In this document: positions 52,933 to 62,914 of the stretch, piece after piece | Position numbering within the stretch: the first letter of the stretch is position 1 | How the letters are laid out: each line of letters opens with the position of its first letter | Source: CBDCYH01 sp965224105 | Lineage (GTDB): Bacteria > Bacteroidota > Rhodothermia > Rhodothermales > JABDKH01 | Direction of reading: 5' to 3' | Length of the DNA: 64,000 nt | Assembly: GCA_965224105.1 (NCBI GenBank) | Contig: CBDCYH010000001.1 | Coordinates: 186,001-250,000 of the forward strand | Program-made: the position numbers and the translations under genes | Notes under the pieces: model-generated | Database searches by the model: none | The model's input: the letters and a program-made list of their open reading frames with translations, nothing else | What the model was told of the DNA's origin: nothing

Positions 52933-54840
52933 CTACTTGAGGAGAACCATGGTTCGGCTCTTGCTGAAGTTGCCGTATGTGAGTTGGTAAACGTAGGTGC
53001 CGCTGGCAGCGGTTACACCCGATGCGTTAGTGCCATCCCATTGAACCGTATGTCTTCCCTTCGTATACAGATCGTTGTCGACGATCGATTTCACCAATCT
53101 GCCGGACATGTCAAATACCTTGACTGAGATCCGCTTATCAACCGGTAGTTCAAATGAAATATTGGTTGTCGGGTTGAACGGGTTGGGGTAGTTCTGCTCG
53201 AGGACGTAGTCATCGGGAAGAACAAGTCTTTCATCATCTATACTCACCCGTACTCCATCCATGGAAACAACACGAACGAAGGCGCGATACGGAGCGATGT
53301 CTCGCGACCGAAGGGTTCTGTCGTAGCGTGTTGAATCCGCATTCCATACCTCATCGATTACGTCGAGGCTATCGTCGACGCCCTGGAAGGAGAGGACGAT
53401 TTCGTTAAAGCCATCGGCATCTGAGTCACCCATGTATGCTATTCCGGAAGTAAACGCAGGGTCATTTCCTGAGCCTGTCGATCCCTGCTTTGACAGAGCC
53501 GTCTCGTAGTATGTAGTTAGCACACCGGCTGAATCACGATGCACCGTATGGAATCCAGAACTGTCGGCTGGATGTCCCGTTGCGATCGAGTGGACGACAT
53601 AACTTGAAGACTCATGAGGGGATCCTCCGACGTATTCGGCAATCTTGAGGAATTCGGATGGTTCACCATTCTGGAACGATGTTGCGCCGTACCCAGGGCC
53701 GCCCACTAGAATCTCAGGATTTCCGTCATTGTCCGTATCACCCACGGTAATACCTCCTGAGCCACCAATATCAATGGCGTTGTAGAATACCTTCGTGGCG
53801 TCGATAGCCAGGACATCGTCTCCCTGATCATAATCGATCACGGTAACTTGATTCGTGAACAGGTTCGCATAGAATACTTCGTCGTTGCCGTCTCCATCCA
53901 TGTCGTAGGCAACTCCGCCAAACAAAGCTACTTCGTCCGCTGGTGAGGCCTTGTAGAAAATATTCGTTCCTGCAGTATCTGCGAAAGCAAATGAATCCGC
54001 CTGTACAACGGTGGAATTGAAGAAATTGAGGTTATTCCACGTGTGGTACGAGAGATCCATGTTGCCATCGCCGTTGAAATCGCCCGAAACGATTTCGTAT
54101 GGGCTTCCGCCACCGAACTTGCTACCATTTTCTCGTGGACCAATTCTCGATTCGATCACCCAGGTTTCGAATCCAGTTCCGGCGCCATCGGTCTCAAACG
54201 TTCCGTTGACTGAAAGGACATACATAATATCGTCCGAACTAAAGACATCGTTTGGCACCAAGAGTTCATGTCTCCCATCCCCATCAACATCGACTGCTTC
54301 TAAGTTTTGAGCCCTTACGTTTGTCACACTGGGGTCAAGAGACGGATAGTTGCCAACAGTCGCAGGTCTAGTTCCGTAATTATCCGAACCAGCTACACCA
54401 TCGTGCTCGAAAACGTAAGCGCCAGCGACCAATGCCGGGTCTGATCCGTTAAAGTCATTTCCACCGATGAAAATAATTTCCCAATTCCCATCATTGTCGA
54501 GATCTCCGGCCGTCGCATATCTTGTGTTCCAGTCCAAAGATGTCGAGTCAATAAATCCGGTCGAGTAGACCAACTCCCACGTATCAGCGCCAGTGTTTTC
54601 GATAACATGAACCCTTCCTCCAGCACTATGCTGAGCAACCAGGACTTCCGGTAGTCCATCTTGGTCCAAGTCCCATGGTCCCGACAATCCGCGAGCTCCA
54701 TTGTGTGAATAAACAGGGAAAGCGTCTGTCAATTCACCAGTTCGGTCCGGATTTAATACAAACTCAGTGCTCTGGGCGAGCGCGTCGCTTGACAGGAATA
54801 CCGCAAAAACAGCGGCGAAGATCACTGTAACCTTTCGCAT
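52933..54840 (-). CDS. FG-GAP/VCBS-repeat secreted protein with T9SS sorting domain
   Basis: 635-residue exported protein. Signal peptide VIFAAVFAVFLSSDALAQ, then several FG-GAP/VCBS-like repeats with calcium loops (GPWDLDQDGLPEVLVAQ, GDLDNDGNWEIIFIGG, EAVDVDGDGRHELLVP, GDFNGDGNMDLSYH, YDMDGDGNDEVFYA, GDTDNDGNPEILVG, GDSDADGFNEIVLS) that suggest a seven-bladed propeller. The C-terminal 85 residues are a type A sorting domain (VLEQNYPNPFNPTTNISFEL ... ASGTYVYQLTYG). Probably a surface adhesin or scaffold. ATG 54840; a strong terminator lies 20 bases after its stop, so it is a separate transcript from the TonB-receptor operon. Confidence 0.92.
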   Translation of the reverse strand: MRKVTVIFAAVFAVFLSSDALAQSTEFVLNPDRTGELTDAFPVYSHNGARGLSGPWDLDQDGLPEVLVAQHSAGGRVHVIENTGADTWELVYSTGFIDSTSLDWNTRYATAGDLDNDGNWEIIFIGGNDFNGSDPALVAGAYVFEHDGVAGSDNYGTRPATVGNYPSLDPSVTNVRAQNLEAVDVDGDGRHELLVPNDVFSSDDIMYVLSVNGTFETDGAGTGFETWVIESRIGPRENGSKFGGGSPYEIVSGDFNGDGNMDLSYHTWNNLNFFNSTVVQADSFAFADTAGTNIFYKASPADEVALFGGVAYDMDGDGNDEVFYANLFTNQVTVIDYDQGDDVLAIDATKVFYNAIDIGGSGGITVGDTDNDGNPEILVGGPGYGATSFQNGEPSEFLKIAEYVGGSPHESSSYVVHSIATGHPADSSGFHTVHRDSAGVLTTYYETALSKQGSTGSGNDPAFTSGIAYMGDSDADGFNEIVLSFQGVDDSLDVIDEVWNADSTRYDRTLRSRDIAPYRAFVRVVSMDGVRVSIDDERLVLPDDYVLEQNYPNPFNPTTNISFELPVDKRISVKVFDMSGRLVKSIVDNDLYTKGRHTVQWDGTNASGVTAASGTYVYQLTYGNFSKSRTMVLLK

Positions 54841-54984
54841 AATCTGTACCTTACAATTTGTGCTTGTTTTTGGACGCACCCAAACCAAAGATCGATGCAG
54901 GATGGCCGTTTAATATGGCAGTATAGAAAGGTACGAGGGGTAAGTCAATCGCTCAGAGCACCGCGCCGATTGGGTGTGATCCCA

Positions 54985-57963
54985 ATGTGGCAATTGCTTG
55001 GATTTGTAGCCCTAATTTCGCTTTCAACAGGTTGCGCTGGATCAAAAGAGATCGCGACCACCGACCCTTTTGAGTCCGTTGTCGACCAGATAAATCGCTC
55101 GTCGATTCTAGGTGATGCTTGCTTCGATGGTCCCTGTTCTTTGGAGAGGTTTTGGCGGATTGATTCCCTGGCTGTAGACCCGACAACGCATTCAATCGCT
55201 CTCTTTACTGAGCCCAGCTATGCGAACCAGCCGTTTCGCCCAGAACAGGTGGATCAGTTGCAGGCCGCTCTCGCAACACAGTTCGACAAGCTTTATCCAG
55301 GATTTGAAGTGGAGTTGTTTGCCGACGGGCATCCCATCGAAGACCTAATTCCAAACGCGTATCGACAGAACAATATCGACGCGAAGCGGCAGGCAAAAAG
55401 ACGAACGCCTGTTTCTCTGGTGAAACGACAAGATTGGAAGGCCGCGCCCCAATCCGGCCTCGCAAATCGCCACATCGCTTTGTGGCATAGCCATGGGTGG
55501 TACTACGAGCCAAAACTGGACCGATGGGAGTGGCAACGGGCACGCGTATTCGGGACTGTGGAGGACCTGCTTCCGGGTGCGTTTGTCTTGCAATACCTGG
55601 TACCCATGCTCGAAAACGCTGGCGCCTACGTATTCCTCCCGCGTGAACGGGACACCCAGCTCAATGAGGTTGTCGTCGACCCGGATATCGGTTTGGGAAG
55701 GGGCTACCGCGAGTCGAATCCGGCCAATTGGATGGACGCCACTCCGGGATTCGGACTGGAACCAAACACCATGCTGGTTGCAAACGAAAACCCGTTTCGC
55801 ATGGGTAATGCCAGAGCAACTGCCGCCAATCCTACCGCGACCGACACGGTCACCTACACTCCTGACCTCCCGGACACTGGCAAATATGCCGTGTACGTCT
55901 CCTATGGATCATCAGATGACCCGATTAGCGACGCTCACTATACCGTAAACCATTTGGGTGGATCAACTCGGTTTAATGTTGACCAGCGCATGTCGACCGC
56001 CACCTGGGTTTATCTGGGGACATTCGAGTTTGATAAAGGCGCACACCACGATTCAGGGAGTGTACTCCTCACCAATCAGTCCAACGATTTGGGTAACGTG
56101 TCCACAGACGCCGTCCGATTCGGCGGTGGTGTTGGCAATGTTGCGCGCTCAGGTCAGCCATCGGGTCGGCCGCGATTTGTGGAAGCGGCGCGATACTATA
56201 TGCAGTACGCGGGTTTTCCCGATACCCTGGTCTACAACGTAACCGAGGAGCTCAACGACTACACGGATGATTACAGGAGCCGCGGAGAGTGGGTTAATTA
56301 TTTACACGGCGCCCCAGCCGGTCCCAATAAAGATCGGAACCACCCGGGACTGGGAATCCCCGTCGACGTGTCGTTGGCTTTCCACACCGATGCTGGCGCA
56401 ACGCGTGACAGTACTTCCATAGGGACGCTTCTGATTTACACAGAGCTAGATGCGGATTCATCAGCCGTATTTCCCAACGGGATGTCACGACTTGCCAATC
56501 GAGACCTTGCCGATATTCTGCAAACCGAAATCGTCGACGACATCCGCGAGTTGTACGATCCAAACTGGAGGCGCAGGAGTATTTGGAATCGACCGTACTC
56601 GGAAGCGTTTAGACCAAACGTCCCTGCGGCTCTGCTCGAGTTATTGTCACATCACAATTTCTACGACATGAAATTTGCGATGGACCCTTCGTTCAGATTC
56701 ACTGCCAGCCGAGCGATCTACAAGGGGATTTTGCGGTTCATAGCATCGCAGTACGGATTCGAACCTGTAATACAGCCGTTGCCGGTGAGCCATATGACCG
56801 CCGTGCTGAACGGCGACATAGCAGAATTGTCCTGGTCACCAGTAGAAGATCCTCTTGAGCCCACCGCCACACCCGTCGGATATATTATCTACACGCGGAC
56901 TGGGGATGCAGGTTGGGATAACGGCAGACTGCTGAGCGAGGCGCGGTTTACTACCAAGGCACTTGCTGAAGGGAAGATTTATTCGTTTAGGGTCACTGCG
57001 GTCAACGATGGTGGTGAGAGTTTCCCGTCTGATGTGGCGAGTGTTGGAATTGCGCAGAATCCAAACGCCGAAGCGCTTGTTGTCAACGCGTTTGATCGGG
57101 TTTCCGGGCCGGCGAGTTTTGACTTAGGAAAGTTTGCCGGTTTCACCTACTTCGATGATGAGGGAGTGCCTGACGGATTAGATCTGAACCACATTGGCCA
57201 TCAATACGAATTTGACCGCGATACGCCGTGGGCGGATGACGATGCTCCCGGCCACGGAGCAAGCAACGGCGATTTGGAGACTGAAGTTTTTGCCGGGAAT
57301 ACGAAGGACTATGCTGTTGTGCACGGATCTGCCCTGCTCGCAAATAACATTTCTTTCTCTTTTGCAACTGATGAGGCAGTAGAAGACGCACGGATCAATC
57401 TGACTGATTATCCACTCGTGGATTTCATGCTGGGAGAAGAACGCGCCGTTGAAAAACAAATTTCTTCTGCTGGATCGAGATTCGGCGCTTTCACAGAACA
57501 AGCCATTGACAGGCTCCGCGGATACCTGGGCGGCGGTGGCAGCCTCTTGATCTCCGGCGCATACCTGGGGACAGACCTTTTTGAGAGTCGGGACTCTACA
57601 AGCGCACAGGTGCAATTCGGGCTAAACGATTTGAAACTTGCCTGGAGGACGGATCATGCGGCTACAACCGGCGAGGTTTTTTCCGTTTCTACTGATGTGC
57701 TGCCGACAATAAAACAGCTCTCGTTCAATACAGATTATAGTATGGACATGTATCGAGTTGAATCACCGGATGGACTAGAGCCCGTTGGCGACAATGCTGA
57801 GGTCATCTTGCGATACAATCAGACGAAGATTTCTGCTGGCGTTGCCTACAGCGGCGATTACAGGGTTCTCGCCCTCGGTTTTCCTTTTGAGACCGTTGTT
57901 TCGCTGAAAGATAGAAATGACCTTATGAAAGACAGCGTTTCTTTTTTGCTGGCGCCCCAATAA
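54985..57963 (+). CDS. Golvesin/amidase-3-like lipoprotein
   Basis: 992-residue lipoprotein (signal WQLLGFVALISLSTGC, Cys anchor). Residues about 135-600 resemble an Amidase_3 zinc hydrolase: IALWHSHGWYYEPKLDRWEW, the second metal histidine in DVSLAFHTDAGATRD, and the catalytic-glutamate segment PAALLELLSHHNFYDM. It is interrupted by a golvesin-C-like beta domain (TGKYAVYVSYGSSDDP ... STATWVYLGTFEFDKG). Then come an Fn3-like unit (IAELSWSPVEDP ... IYSFRVTAVNDGGES) and a C-terminal beta-rich region. Relatives are annotated as xanthan lyases by an old transfer error or as golvesin-domain proteins. It probably cuts peptidoglycan crosslinks at the surface. The frame extends to 54895; ATG 54985 gives the lipoprotein signal. 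Confidence 0.8.
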   Translation: MWQLLGFVALISLSTGCAGSKEIATTDPFESVVDQINRSSILGDACFDGPCSLERFWRIDSLAVDPTTHSIALFTEPSYANQPFRPEQVDQLQAALATQFDKLYPGFEVELFADGHPIEDLIPNAYRQNNIDAKRQAKRRTPVSLVKRQDWKAAPQSGLANRHIALWHSHGWYYEPKLDRWEWQRARVFGTVEDLLPGAFVLQYLVPMLENAGAYVFLPRERDTQLNEVVVDPDIGLGRGYRESNPANWMDATPGFGLEPNTMLVANENPFRMGNARATAANPTATDTVTYTPDLPDTGKYAVYVSYGSSDDPISDAHYTVNHLGGSTRFNVDQRMSTATWVYLGTFEFDKGAHHDSGSVLLTNQSNDLGNVSTDAVRFGGGVGNVARSGQPSGRPRFVEAARYYMQYAGFPDTLVYNVTEELNDYTDDYRSRGEWVNYLHGAPAGPNKDRNHPGLGIPVDVSLAFHTDAGATRDSTSIGTLLIYTELDADSSAVFPNGMSRLANRDLADILQTEIVDDIRELYDPNWRRRSIWNRPYSEAFRPNVPAALLELLSHHNFYDMKFAMDPSFRFTASRAIYKGILRFIASQYGFEPVIQPLPVSHMTAVLNGDIAELSWSPVEDPLEPTATPVGYIIYTRTGDAGWDNGRLLSEARFTTKALAEGKIYSFRVTAVNDGGESFPSDVASVGIAQNPNAEALVVNAFDRVSGPASFDLGKFAGFTYFDDEGVPDGLDLNHIGHQYEFDRDTPWADDDAPGHGASNGDLETEVFAGNTKDYAVVHGSALLANNISFSFATDEAVEDARINLTDYPLVDFMLGEERAVEKQISSAGSRFGAFTEQAIDRLRGYLGGGGSLLISGAYLGTDLFESRDSTSAQVQFGLNDLKLAWRTDHAATTGEVFSVSTDVLPTIKQLSFNTDYSMDMYRVESPDGLEPVGDNAEVILRYNQTKISAGVAYSGDYRVLALGFPFETVVSLKDRNDLMKDSVSFLLAPQ

Positions 57964-57999
57964 ACCGTAGCGACTGGCCCACCTTGGTTCCTTGAGAGA

Positions 58000-58830
58000 A
58001 TGATTGCACTGCGACCGGAAATTACAACCTACCTCGACGACGACGTCTCCTGCTTTATCAATGAAGAGGTCTCCACGGAAAGTGACAAAAAGGAATTTGT
58101 CTCGAACGATCGGTACGAAAAAGAGGTAGCCTCGCTTGACGAAAATGAACTCGTTTTCAACGACGTGGTGTTCAAATCAAACTTCATTCAAACCTTCAAG
58201 CATTTCATGCCGCTACTCGATTTGTCAGACGGTATGTCAGTGCTTGAGATGGGTGCTGCACATGGTTGGGCCAGTGTTATTCTAAAAAAGAAATTCGAGT
58301 CCTGTTACATAGTGGCAAGTGACCTTGTCCCGGACACTGTGAAGCATACTCGCCACTATGAAAGAGTCCTGGACGCATCAGTAGACGAGAAGTGGGCATT
58401 CAATTGCCGCGACATTCCGTTCGCTAGTTCGCAATTCGACCGCGTATTCACGTTTGCCGCCTTTCATCATTTTGGCGAGTACGCAGACTACACCAAGGCG
58501 CTCACCGAAATGATTCGCATCTTGAAGCCGGGAGGCAAAATTGTCTTGCTGTATGAGCCATCATCGCCCAAAATGCTATACCCATTCGCCTTCAAAAGGG
58601 TGAACAAAAAGCGCGAAGTGGATGGCGTGGATGAGGACGTTCTGGTGGTGGATGACCTGAGAAAAGTTGTCCGCGACCTGGGTTGTTCTTTTTATGCGGA
58701 TCCGAGTCCGTTCTATCGATTCAGAGATGGTATCGCCGCGACGAATTACTATTTTCTTCTCTCAAAGCTAGGGCGCTTGAAAAAGATGTTTGTCAGCACG
58801 GTGAACATTGTCATTCAAAAACCGGCATAG
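58000..58830 (+). CDS. SAM-dependent class I methyltransferase
   Basis: 276-residue cytoplasmic methyltransferase of the Methyltransf_11 type. The SAM motif I is MSVLEMGAAHGWASVIL (about 79-95), the acidic residue of motif II is IVASDLVPD, and the post-I segment FDRVFTFAAFHHF with LKPGGKIVLLYEP completes the fold. The first 75 residues are unrelated and acidic. The substrate is unknown; a glycan or lipid precursor is possible. It is 36 bases after the golvesin-like gene; the GH3 gene follows after 54 bases. Confidence 0.87.
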   Translation: MIALRPEITTYLDDDVSCFINEEVSTESDKKEFVSNDRYEKEVASLDENELVFNDVVFKSNFIQTFKHFMPLLDLSDGMSVLEMGAAHGWASVILKKKFESCYIVASDLVPDTVKHTRHYERVLDASVDEKWAFNCRDIPFASSQFDRVFTFAAFHHFGEYADYTKALTEMIRILKPGGKIVLLYEPSSPKMLYPFAFKRVNKKREVDGVDEDVLVVDDLRKVVRDLGCSFYADPSPFYRFRDGIAATNYYFLLSKLGRLKKMFVSTVNIVIQKPA

Positions 58831-58884
58831 TTTATTTACTCAGTTTCACCATGCCGATTCATAAACTTGATGTGACCCAATAGC

Positions 58885-60483
58885 GTGAAGTTTGCAACGT
58901 CAAGATGGGTAGAGGATACGTTGGGTAGGTTGTCTCTGTCGGAGATGATCGCGCAGCTTATAAGCGCAAGGGCGCTTAGTCACCATACCAGTTCCGATTC
59001 AACGGAGTACCGTCGTCTGGTGGACTTGGTTGAAAGGTTAAAGGTGGGCGGGTTTATTTTTTTCCAGGGCAACGCGATGGGTCAACACATACTCATCCGG
59101 GACCTCCAACGAAGATCGCGCGTGCCCTTACTCGTCTCACAGGACATGGAATTTGGTCCGGGTATGCGGTTGCCCCATACCACCACGCTTCCATCCATGA
59201 TGGCAATCGGGGCCACGGGTAATCCTGACCTTGCATACGAAGCCGGATCCACGACTGCCCGCGAGGCCAGGGCGCTAGGGGTTCAGCAAGTTCATGCTCC
59301 CGTTGGAGACATCAACACGAATAGCGCAAACCCGGTGATAAACACCCGGGCGTTCGGCGACGACCCTGCGCTTGTCTCGTCTATGGTTCAGGCGTACATC
59401 AAGGGTGTTCAGGACGAACGTCAGCTTGCCACGGTCAAACATTTCCCAGGGCATGGCGACACATCCGTAGATTCGCATTTGGCGATGCCGGTGGTAAAAT
59501 TATCCGCGGATGTTTTCCGGGAACAACTATTGGTCCCATTTCGGTCCGCCATAGAGGCGGGTGTTAGATCGGTAATGGTGGGACATCTTGCAGTTCCAGC
59601 TTTAGATGATAGCATGGCACCGGCGACGCTATCTGCTCCCATTGTCACCGGACTCTTGCGGGAAGAGCTTGGCTTTGATGGGCTAATTGTGACGGATGCT
59701 ATGGACATGCAAGGACTTACCGACGGGTACGGTGTTGGCGAGGCATCGGTACGGGCAATCGAAGCGGGAGTGGACATGTTGCTTATGCCTGCCGATGAAT
59801 TCGAAGCCCACAGCGCCCTGCTCACGGCGGTCCAAAGTGGAAGGATTAGCGAGGCGCGAATTAGGCACTCCGTTCGGCGGATTCTCTCGGAGAAAATCTG
59901 GAGCGACTTACCTCATGCAGTGCCCGGGACGTCAGCCGACCTCCGAGAAGCAGTTGGCAACAAGACGTCGAGGAAACTTGCCGAGCGCATTGCGGAGGCA
60001 TCGGTAACCAAGGTTAAGGGATCAACAGATTCTAACCTTTCCGAGTCTGGCAGAATCGGATGCATCGCACTTTATGACCACAGCGTAACCCCACTACATG
60101 ACACGTTTGTTGACTCGTTGGCAATCGATAGAGGTGATGTGTTGCATGCTTTTCGCATCGATCAGGAATTTGTCTCCAGCTGCCTCAAACTATCTCGCGC
60201 GGTTGATGCATTGGTGGTTGCTTCGTTCGCAAAGGTACGCTCGCACGCAGGGCGGATCGGATTGCGTCCACAACAGCTGGAGCTGATTAAAAGAGTAACT
60301 GACGCAAGCGATAACCGGCTCACTCTGGTTTCGTTTGGGAGTCCGTACGTGGACAGAGTGGTGCAAGACCAGTTTGCGACTTTTGTTTGCGCTTATTCAG
60401 ATTGCCAAGCTTCGCAAACAGCTGCAGCCAGAGCCCTCAAAGGTGACATCCCGTTCAGTGGTACACTTCCCGTGACACTTTAG
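58885..60483 (+). CDS. nagZ: NagZ-like GH3 beta-N-acetylglucosaminidase
   Basis: 532-residue glycoside hydrolase family 3 enzyme with no signal peptide, hence cytoplasmic. The first 340 residues form the (beta/alpha)8 barrel with DLVERLKVGGFIFFQGN-type opening, the diagnostic KHFPGHGDTSVDSHLAMPVV loop carrying the Asp-His acid/base pair, and the nucleophile aspartate in LIVTDAMDMQGL. The remaining 190 residues form a partial C-terminal domain. NagZ removes GlcNAc from GlcNAc-anhydroMurNAc peptides during wall recycling, which fits an AmpG-like permease three genes on. GTG start. The stop overlaps the stop of the convergent GHL10 gene by four bases. Confidence 0.88.
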   Translation: MKFATSRWVEDTLGRLSLSEMIAQLISARALSHHTSSDSTEYRRLVDLVERLKVGGFIFFQGNAMGQHILIRDLQRRSRVPLLVSQDMEFGPGMRLPHTTTLPSMMAIGATGNPDLAYEAGSTTAREARALGVQQVHAPVGDINTNSANPVINTRAFGDDPALVSSMVQAYIKGVQDERQLATVKHFPGHGDTSVDSHLAMPVVKLSADVFREQLLVPFRSAIEAGVRSVMVGHLAVPALDDSMAPATLSAPIVTGLLREELGFDGLIVTDAMDMQGLTDGYGVGEASVRAIEAGVDMLLMPADEFEAHSALLTAVQSGRISEARIRHSVRRILSEKIWSDLPHAVPGTSADLREAVGNKTSRKLAERIAEASVTKVKGSTDSNLSESGRIGCIALYDHSVTPLHDTFVDSLAIDRGDVLHAFRIDQEFVSSCLKLSRAVDALVVASFAKVRSHAGRIGLRPQQLELIKRVTDASDNRLTLVSFGSPYVDRVVQDQFATFVCAYSDCQASQTAAARALKGDIPFSGTLPVTL

Positions 60484-62000
60484 CGGACTCCGATGGGTTG
60501 GGGACTGCTTGTCCGGCCGAGTCGATCTACGACTCTAACCTCTATCGACTCCGCTGATCGGCCTGCAATTTGCTCATCGATCTCCAGATACGTACGCCAG
60601 CCGGGTGCTACCTCATGCTTCCAGGAGTTCCCGTATCTGATTGCTATGGCCCAGAGCCAGGGGGGTCGGTTTTCGCCCGTCGACATTTTCAATAATAACT
60701 TGTCACCTAACTTTTCCATTTGCAGAGTCGGCGGTAATGGCGCGGGCCCAGAGGCTAGCCACGGAGTTGCCGGAACCAGTGCGGGAGAGGAGTAAGGACC
60801 TGACGAGAGCATGTCCGCCATGCCGGTGCCATTATCGAAAAGCGCCTTCATACTGAAGTGGACGTTTCCAGTGGCGTCCTGAAACTCACGCGTTACGTCA
60901 ATCTGGTCAATTATTTCCTCAGGCCCCCAGTGCGCTCTACCCTCAAGGAAAGTCCTGCTTGTGTAGTTGCCCGGCCAGATATGTCGCTGCCGGCGATTCT
61001 CACCAATCCACCACTCCAGGAGAACTGGATAGCTTTGCTCCGGCTTCTCGATATTCCAGTAGAGTTGCGGCGTAAAATAATCGATCCACCCCTCGTTCAA
61101 CCACTTCCGTGAGTCTGCGTATAGCATTGCATAGGCATCGTAGCCCTCGATTTGCGGAGGATTACCCGGGCGCCAGATACCAAACGGACTGAGGCCCACT
61201 TTGACCCAGGGTTTGATAGACTTGATCTGGTCATACATAGTCCGAACAAACTCGTTGATGTTATGCCGGCGCCAATCATCCCGGGAGCGCGACTCGCCCT
61301 TTTCCTGCGCCCTCATCCATGATGTTGTGTCAGGGAATTGAACGGAGTTGCCGTCGTCATCTTTGATGTCGTACGGATAGAAGTAGTCATCCATGTGCAC
61401 GCCATCGATGTCATACCGCTCCACGACGTCGCGTATCACCGACAGAGACAGCAGGCGGGCTTCCCGTTCCCCGGGGTCGAGCCATAGGTAGTCGCCGTAC
61501 TGCTTCACCAGGTCGGGTCTGGTTATGCTGATGTGGTTGTTGGAGACGGCTGATTCGCCTGCCGGGTGCAGTGCCCGAAAGGGATTGAACCATACATGCA
61601 GCTCAAGTCCACGTCGATGCGCTTCCTCAACCGCAAAACGGAGCGGATCGTAGTATGGTGTTGGCGGTACTCCCATTTGCCCCGTGAGATACTCGGACCA
61701 CGGCTCGATCTGAGAGGGATAGAGCGCATCCGCGGCTGGCCTAATCTGCAGAACAATTGCATTCAGATGCAGCGCCACGGCCCGATCGAGGATCATCCGC
61801 AATTCCTCTTTCTGGACGTGGCTCGACAAGCCCGGTTTGGATGGCCAGTCGATATTTGCGACAGTGGCGACCCAGGCAGCGCGGAACTCGCGATCGGGAA
61901 CTGCCGAATTCTGGAATCGCAATTCTGGCTTGGTGGTTGCGCAGGATGCTAGCAACAGTGTGAATCCAACCAGCGCGAAGATCCGGAATGTACTTGTCAT
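60480..62000 (-). CDS. GHL10 (DUF187) family glycosyl hydrolase-like lipoprotein
   Basis: 506-residue lipoprotein (LVGFTLLLASCATTKPE). The body matches GHL10/DUF187: EFRAAWVATVANIDWPS, the DALYPSQIEPWS and HVWFNPFRALHPAG segments, DGVHMDDYFYPYDIKDDDGN with the catalytic acidic pair, VGLSPFGIWRPGNPPQIEGY, and GWIDYFTPQLYWNIEKP. Related enzymes cleave glycan strands lacking peptides. The last 100 residues form a C-terminal beta domain. It probably acts at the outer face of the wall or in the periplasm. The GNAT gene precedes it with a 4-base overlap. Confidence 0.9.
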   Translation of the reverse strand: MTSTFRIFALVGFTLLLASCATTKPELRFQNSAVPDREFRAAWVATVANIDWPSKPGLSSHVQKEELRMILDRAVALHLNAIVLQIRPAADALYPSQIEPWSEYLTGQMGVPPTPYYDPLRFAVEEAHRRGLELHVWFNPFRALHPAGESAVSNNHISITRPDLVKQYGDYLWLDPGEREARLLSLSVIRDVVERYDIDGVHMDDYFYPYDIKDDDGNSVQFPDTTSWMRAQEKGESRSRDDWRRHNINEFVRTMYDQIKSIKPWVKVGLSPFGIWRPGNPPQIEGYDAYAMLYADSRKWLNEGWIDYFTPQLYWNIEKPEQSYPVLLEWWIGENRRQRHIWPGNYTSRTFLEGRAHWGPEEIIDQIDVTREFQDATGNVHFSMKALFDNGTGMADMLSSGPYSSPALVPATPWLASGPAPLPPTLQMEKLGDKLLLKMSTGENRPPWLWAIAIRYGNSWKHEVAPGWRTYLEIDEQIAGRSAESIEVRVVDRLGRTSSPQPIGVR

Positions 62001-62914
62001 ATCTGCTCGAGCGACTTCTTCATTCGGATATATTTTCGCGATACTTTCGCATCAACTGCGTTCTCGTAAAAGGAGATGGGTCCTACCCAGGGAATGGTGG
62101 CGCTCGGATGTCCCTGATTCCTAATGTCGTTCAGGCACCGTTTGCAGAGAATTGCACCAATCCCGAGTCCACGAACGGATTCGTCGGTACCCATGGGGCC
62201 AAACCATCCTGTTCCGAAGTTATTGCAATCGTATGCTGAAAATGCTTGTATCACGCCATCTTTTTCAGCCAGATGCAGGCTGATGGGATTCTGTCGAAAC
62301 GCCTGCATAACTTCTGCAATCCATGGTGGCCAGCGCGCTTGAAGAAATTGCACTACGCCCTTCTGGTCGGATTCTTTGGCGCGGCGTATCACAACGGACT
62401 GAGACTCGACAAGTGCAATCTCATCCGCAGCTGTGTCAAACGGTTGATTTAGGTCGCACTGCATGTCATGTGTTTCGCCTGTCACGCGGTAGTCCATGTT
62501 TGTAAAAAAACCAATTGCGTCAGTATAGCGACTGTCAATTCCAGGCGTGAGGTAATTCGGCGAACCCTCGCCCACTCGGACCTGCAACACGCCAAGCTCG
62601 CTGGCGATCGATTCCACGCGCCTAACAAGAACACGGCCGATCCCCAATCGCTGTCTTGGAGCGCGCACTGCAACCATTTTAATGCAAACAGCCGAAGCTT
62701 GACCAATTCTGGTAGCGACCGACGCGATGAATCCATCAATCACTCCGTCTGGGCACTTGGAGACGTAGCAAAGCTCTGGTGCAAATCGTGGATCACCGAA
62801 GGTTTTCTCGATCAATGTGGATTGAGAAAGTTGATCGTGCGGAGCAGCTGCGTTCCACAGCTCGACCAGCTTCGGGACGTCAGTTTTCGGTATAGCGTAA
62901 AGATCATTCTGCAT
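61997..62914 (-). CDS. Double-GNAT N-acetyltransferase
   Basis: 305-residue cytoplasmic protein with two GNAT (Gcn5-related) folds. In the first half the acetyl-CoA loop is APRQRLGIGRVLVRRVESIA; in the second it is ESVRGLGIGAILCKRCLNDI. Members acetylate small molecules, amino sugars or proteins. In a peptidoglycan-turnover locus an amino-sugar or peptide acetylation is possible. ATG 62914 overlaps the permease stop by 11 bases, and its own stop overlaps the GHL10 start by 4 bases, so the three form one transcript. Confidence 0.85.
   Translation of the reverse strand: MQNDLYAIPKTDVPKLVELWNAAAPHDQLSQSTLIEKTFGDPRFAPELCYVSKCPDGVIDGFIASVATRIGQASAVCIKMVAVRAPRQRLGIGRVLVRRVESIASELGVLQVRVGEGSPNYLTPGIDSRYTDAIGFFTNMDYRVTGETHDMQCDLNQPFDTAADEIALVESQSVVIRRAKESDQKGVVQFLQARWPPWIAEVMQAFRQNPISLHLAEKDGVIQAFSAYDCNNFGTGWFGPMGTDESVRGLGIGAILCKRCLNDIRNQGHPSATIPWVGPISFYENAVDAKVSRKYIRMKKSLEQI

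Noticed and set aside
58829..58867. AGTTTAT / ATAAACT repeat between the methyltransferase and GH3 genes
   Set aside because: The 25-base spacing and AT-rich arms fit chance.
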